Shown one piece after another: positions 31,801 to 33,343 of a DNA stretch of 33,343 nucleotides (position 1 is the stretch's first letter; each line of letters starts with the position of its first letter). The DNA comes from Lachnospiraceae bacterium UBA7729 (GTDB lineage Bacteria; Bacillota; Clostridia; Lachnospirales; Lachnospiraceae). The stretch covers positions 3,407 through 36,749 of the forward strand of contig DLFD01000041.1 in assembly GCA_002482005.1 (NCBI GenBank), read 5' to 3'. The notes under the pieces were generated by a model, which saw only the letters and a program-made list of their open reading frames with translations, made no database searches and had not been told where the DNA came from. Both the position numbers and the translations under genes were made by a program.

Positions 31801-33343
31801 CAGCCGCCGGAAGGATCTCCTCACGTACCGCATACTCGATCCCTTCTTTCAGGATCCCTGCAGGGATCACGGCAGGAGCATCCCCTGATGTCCAGCTGTA
31901 GACCATCTTTTCTCCGGAACTGTCCTTCTCATACAGGGAGAAGACCACTCCGGCGAGAGCCGTGCTCGCCTCTTTGTCTCTCTTCAGAACTCCCACCTTC
32001 AGAGTACCTGCAAAGGGCTTTGCATCTTCAGCCGACGCTGCATTCTGTTCAGAGATCCGAGCTTCCCCTTTCTCTGCAGCTTCGGTTTCTGTCTCTTCTT
32101 CTGCCTTGTCAAAAGGCGTCAGTTTTCCGCTGATGCTGACATCCTTCCCGTATGCCGCACCGACCAGGTCTCCGGAAACATCCATCTCTGCAGCCGGTGC
32201 CAGGAAGGAGCCTGCAGCCTTGCCAGCTATATCCGCCTTTCCGGCATATGGGACATAAGCAAACTTGTCTCCGCTCATGCCATTCTCCGCAGCAAGGCTG
32301 ACGATCAGATGAGCCGCCAGCTCTTTGTTCTCCTCAGCAGAGACAGCTTCCTTTTTCTGGTCTTCTGTGCATGTCAGTGTAATCGCTGGCACCTGGACCT
32401 CATCGTCCGGCTTCTGTGCGATGATATTGACTACCACATATCCGGATGTGACATCGATCGTCCCGTCTGCTCCGATGATCCCATACATCGGATCCGTCAG
32501 CTCCGCCGACTCCGTATTTACTTTTCCTTCCTCGTCCGCAAACAGGTTGACGACCTTCACGTCGCCTGTACTCTTTGCATCCGCGAGCGATACGGAGAAT
32601 CCGCCAAGGTCCGCAAGAAGTCCTCTGACCTCGTCGCTCTTTTTCTGGTCCTTCTCATCGACAGTGAAGATCCTTCCTGCCTCCGGTCCGGCATATGTTT
32701 CCGCAGCGATCGAATATCCGGAAGCTCCCTTCAGTGACGCAAGCTCTTCGCTGGAGATCTCCTTCCCCTGATTCTGCCTGTTCTGAAGGCCGGCTGCCGC
32801 ATACGTGCAGCTGCCATCTGCCGCTTCCCTGAGGCTGACCGACGCCGCCAGAAGCTTCGTTCCGTCACCGCTGAGCTTCAGATCAGCATCTGCTTCTTCC
32901 GCCTTATCACCGACTTTGAGGAAATGGATCTCGCCTTCGCTTCTTTCCGCGATCCTGAGGTCGAGCCCACTTCCATAAGAAAACTCGAGCTTTGTTCCCT
33001 TCGGGAGTCTGACGCTGCTGCCATCTTTATCTTCTGCCTTCAGGGTCAGAAGAAAGACATCGCTCAGTGAACGTTCCCGTATCTCAAGAGCAGACCTCAC
33101 CTTCCCTGCCTGAGCCTCCGCATCTTTACCGGAAGCCGCCGTCAGAGTGATCCTGGTATCTTCCGGAAGCTTTTTGTCTCCCGGAAGCAGAACTTTCACC
33201 GCTGCGTCCGAGGTTTTTGCTTCGAAAGAACCCGCAAGGACTTCCGTCTCGGATTCGCTTTCGGATTCCTGAGTCTCGCTCTCAGACTCGCTTTCAGAAG
33301 CCTGTGTTTCGGAAGCCTGCGTTTCGGAAGCCTGTGTTTCGGA
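28835..33343 (-). CDS. Large cell-surface protein with Cna-B-like domain and C-terminal wall/membrane anchor (5' end outside window)
   Basis: The frame is open to the window edge, so the N-terminus and signal peptide are missing; 1,502 residues are present. The visible start is a Ser/Glu/Thr/Gln repeat (ASETQ units). Near residues 445-560 is a Cna-B/prealbumin-like fold (AGVVFSLYEKDSSGEKMVYSW), followed by VEISVKDPSGKDIPGAVIRIE, another such module. A low-complexity spacer rich in Gln, Asp, Gly, Ser and Pro lies at about 31060-31290. Later parts are beta-rich repeats without recognised domains. The C-terminus (SGSGKKTGDSTP, then about 22 hydrophobic residues and RRRRR) has sorting-signal architecture, but KKTGD stands where LPXTG is expected. 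It probably acts in adhesion or as a wall-linked scaffold. No sortase gene is nearby. Confidence 0.85.
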   Translation of the reverse strand, partial: SETQASETQASETQASESESESETQESESESETEVLAGSFEAKTSDAAVKVLLPGDKKLPEDTRITLTAASGKDAEAQAGKVRSALEIRERSLSDVFLLTLKAEDKDGSSVRLPKGTKLEFSYGSGLDLRIAERSEGEIHFLKVGDKAEEADADLKLSGDGTKLLAASVSLREAADGSCTYAAAGLQNRQNQGKEISSEELASLKGASGYSIAAETYAGPEAGRIFTVDEKDQKKSDEVRGLLADLGGFSVSLADAKSTGDVKVVNLFADEEGKVNTESAELTDPMYGIIGADGTIDVTSGYVVVNIIAQKPDDEVQVPAITLTCTEDQKKEAVSAEENKELAAHLIVSLAAENGMSGDKFAYVPYAGKADIAGKAAGSFLAPAAEMDVSGDLVGAAYGKDVSISGKLTPFDKAEEETETEAAEKGEARISEQNAASAEDAKPFAGTLKVGVLKRDKEASTALAGVVFSLYEKDSSGEKMVYSWTSGDAPAVIPAGILKEGIEYAVREEILPAAAADGAYIEKLPESRLIVKAGTDKEPAKITADEAAGGILTVPVSDKDPYSLTYTHEVKHPDAEHPAPVRNTVEISVKDPSGKDIPGAVIRIETGTKDASGKVSTWKPLSEFVMPAAAGAYDFTDALRNIAPAGNLPSGTEAWFRVTQKAPEGMYQSEKDAERLFTYTYTAPKAPQTENGGSDQTPEQQDPDNAQNTPDAEGTDAGHGTPDTQDQGGSQDPADGQSSQSGQGESDATPQPSETEAVGTWALTSQPEKAAFTDAYQMDITSVQISYRDSSVLSQNLAGGDVEVLGPDGKTVLSAGKDYLVLSKGADGTYTEQKASGTSFPMPAAPVRIVLLNAGASAGTKLTLQGTRSDSYHFLQTVSGNLSEAPSESNSYTADIPALTLQSRAAATVRVSSKLKDGSDHLDKEGRVTAVIAGEDILVFKDGNPQTITYNSAEKDALVTELLKSEPGKAAKMITHGDDNADGYTYASSYATVTKAAEDASGALISAVLYSKKIAKTATVYVGKQFLDKQGKAINTIKEQTVYAALFDENGVRVTKIKAIKVSKHNSSSSSRAATFKVPVDVTTGQSVYYLREVKSAKKSTPFEDSNVTVSYSGKGSKGVTIGGDGKIVLSIPEKVRTGGADKLKNTFIYAIAKIRNQYEVPNPDPSNPDFEGSGSFDVEVRVVDIDGNPLKTEDLVASFKVAGVSGGSRLRLKNYKTVTLKDASSGKRTGISFPVAGDNTPMNVTLMSIRNSQGVSLAKDYTLLTASYDGGFSKAGSSIGERTFSLEGTRENQGPVVFVLRKNDTNEKASLTLTKSVMYKKTPIRVNATYYIGIFADKEHKKLLFKKAMTLLDASSMSDELKVNINSQKDHQITLYFAETDRNGKVVKSGKKTGYNITVEPEQVTLSRTNMNASVTVTNEIIDGSKASERLTDPDSGFAGDEEALGQAQSLADSSNLGDSESGSGKKTGDSTPIMLYLIIVLISGGAIAALALVFRRRRRR
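33298..33343 (-). repeat. 15-nt tandem repeat at the window edge, coding ASETQ
   Basis: Three units of a 15-nt repeat (GCCTGTGTTTCGGAA with one C/T variant) run into the window end and encode ASETQ blocks; degenerate SESE units continue to about 33240. The array probably goes on beyond the window. Confidence 0.85.

Noticed and set aside
1..33343. tRNA or rRNA genes
   Set aside because: No cloverleaf with a GTTCGA-type T-loop or rRNA core sequence was recognised in any intergenic region.

Overview
The window looks like chromosome of a Firmicute of class Clostridia, most likely Lachnospiraceae with a moderately high GC content. Reasons: the gdpP-rplI-dnaB gene order, Gram-positive style ribosome binding sites (AGGAGG-like), sigma-A promoters with 17-bp spacers, a BMP-type nucleoside ABC operon, a MocR-type regulator divergent from a pyridoxal kinase, and a large Cna-B-like surface protein. 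Family placement is inference; no rRNA or tRNA gene is present to confirm it. Every protein gene except pdxK lies on the minus strand, so read from high to low coordinates.

Layout from the right edge to the left. (1) 28835-33343: the C-terminal 1,502 residues of a cell-surface protein, cut by the window edge. (2) 27735-28691: class II fructose-bisphosphate aldolase with its own promoter and terminator. (3) 24013-27440: an aconitase-superfamily hydratase translationally coupled to a divergent DprA-like protein. (4) 23238-23841: a roughly 600-nt stretch with a consensus promoter, a perfect terminator and dense long-range base pairing including a pseudoknot. I read it as a large structured noncoding RNA, and it is the most interesting object here. 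(5) 20654-23224: divergent pdxR (MocR family) and pdxK, whose promoters overlap at one palindromic -10. (6) 14544-20541: trkA, trkH (potassium uptake) and a 1010-residue TPR / low-complexity / AAA+ ATPase protein of unknown role, followed by a terminator. (7) 9166-14391: bmpA-nupO-nupP-nupQ, a nucleoside-type ABC importer with promoter, intercistronic hairpin and terminator. (8) 122-8889: a GH13 alpha-amylase/GlgB double enzyme, then gdpP, rplI, dnaB and mtnA.

Themes. Glycogen or alpha-glucan handling (amylase + branching enzyme) sits directly upstream of the c-di-AMP phosphodiesterase gdpP. GdpP would set the level of a nucleotide that, in other Firmicutes, controls RCK-type potassium channels such as the TrkA encoded 14 kb away. 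PdxR probably senses PLP and regulates pdxK. Two intergenic regions (8932-9164 and 27571-27630) carry a previously unlabelled family of palindromic repeats with one compensatory base-pair change. No CRISPR array, insertion sequence, prophage gene, tRNA or rRNA was seen.
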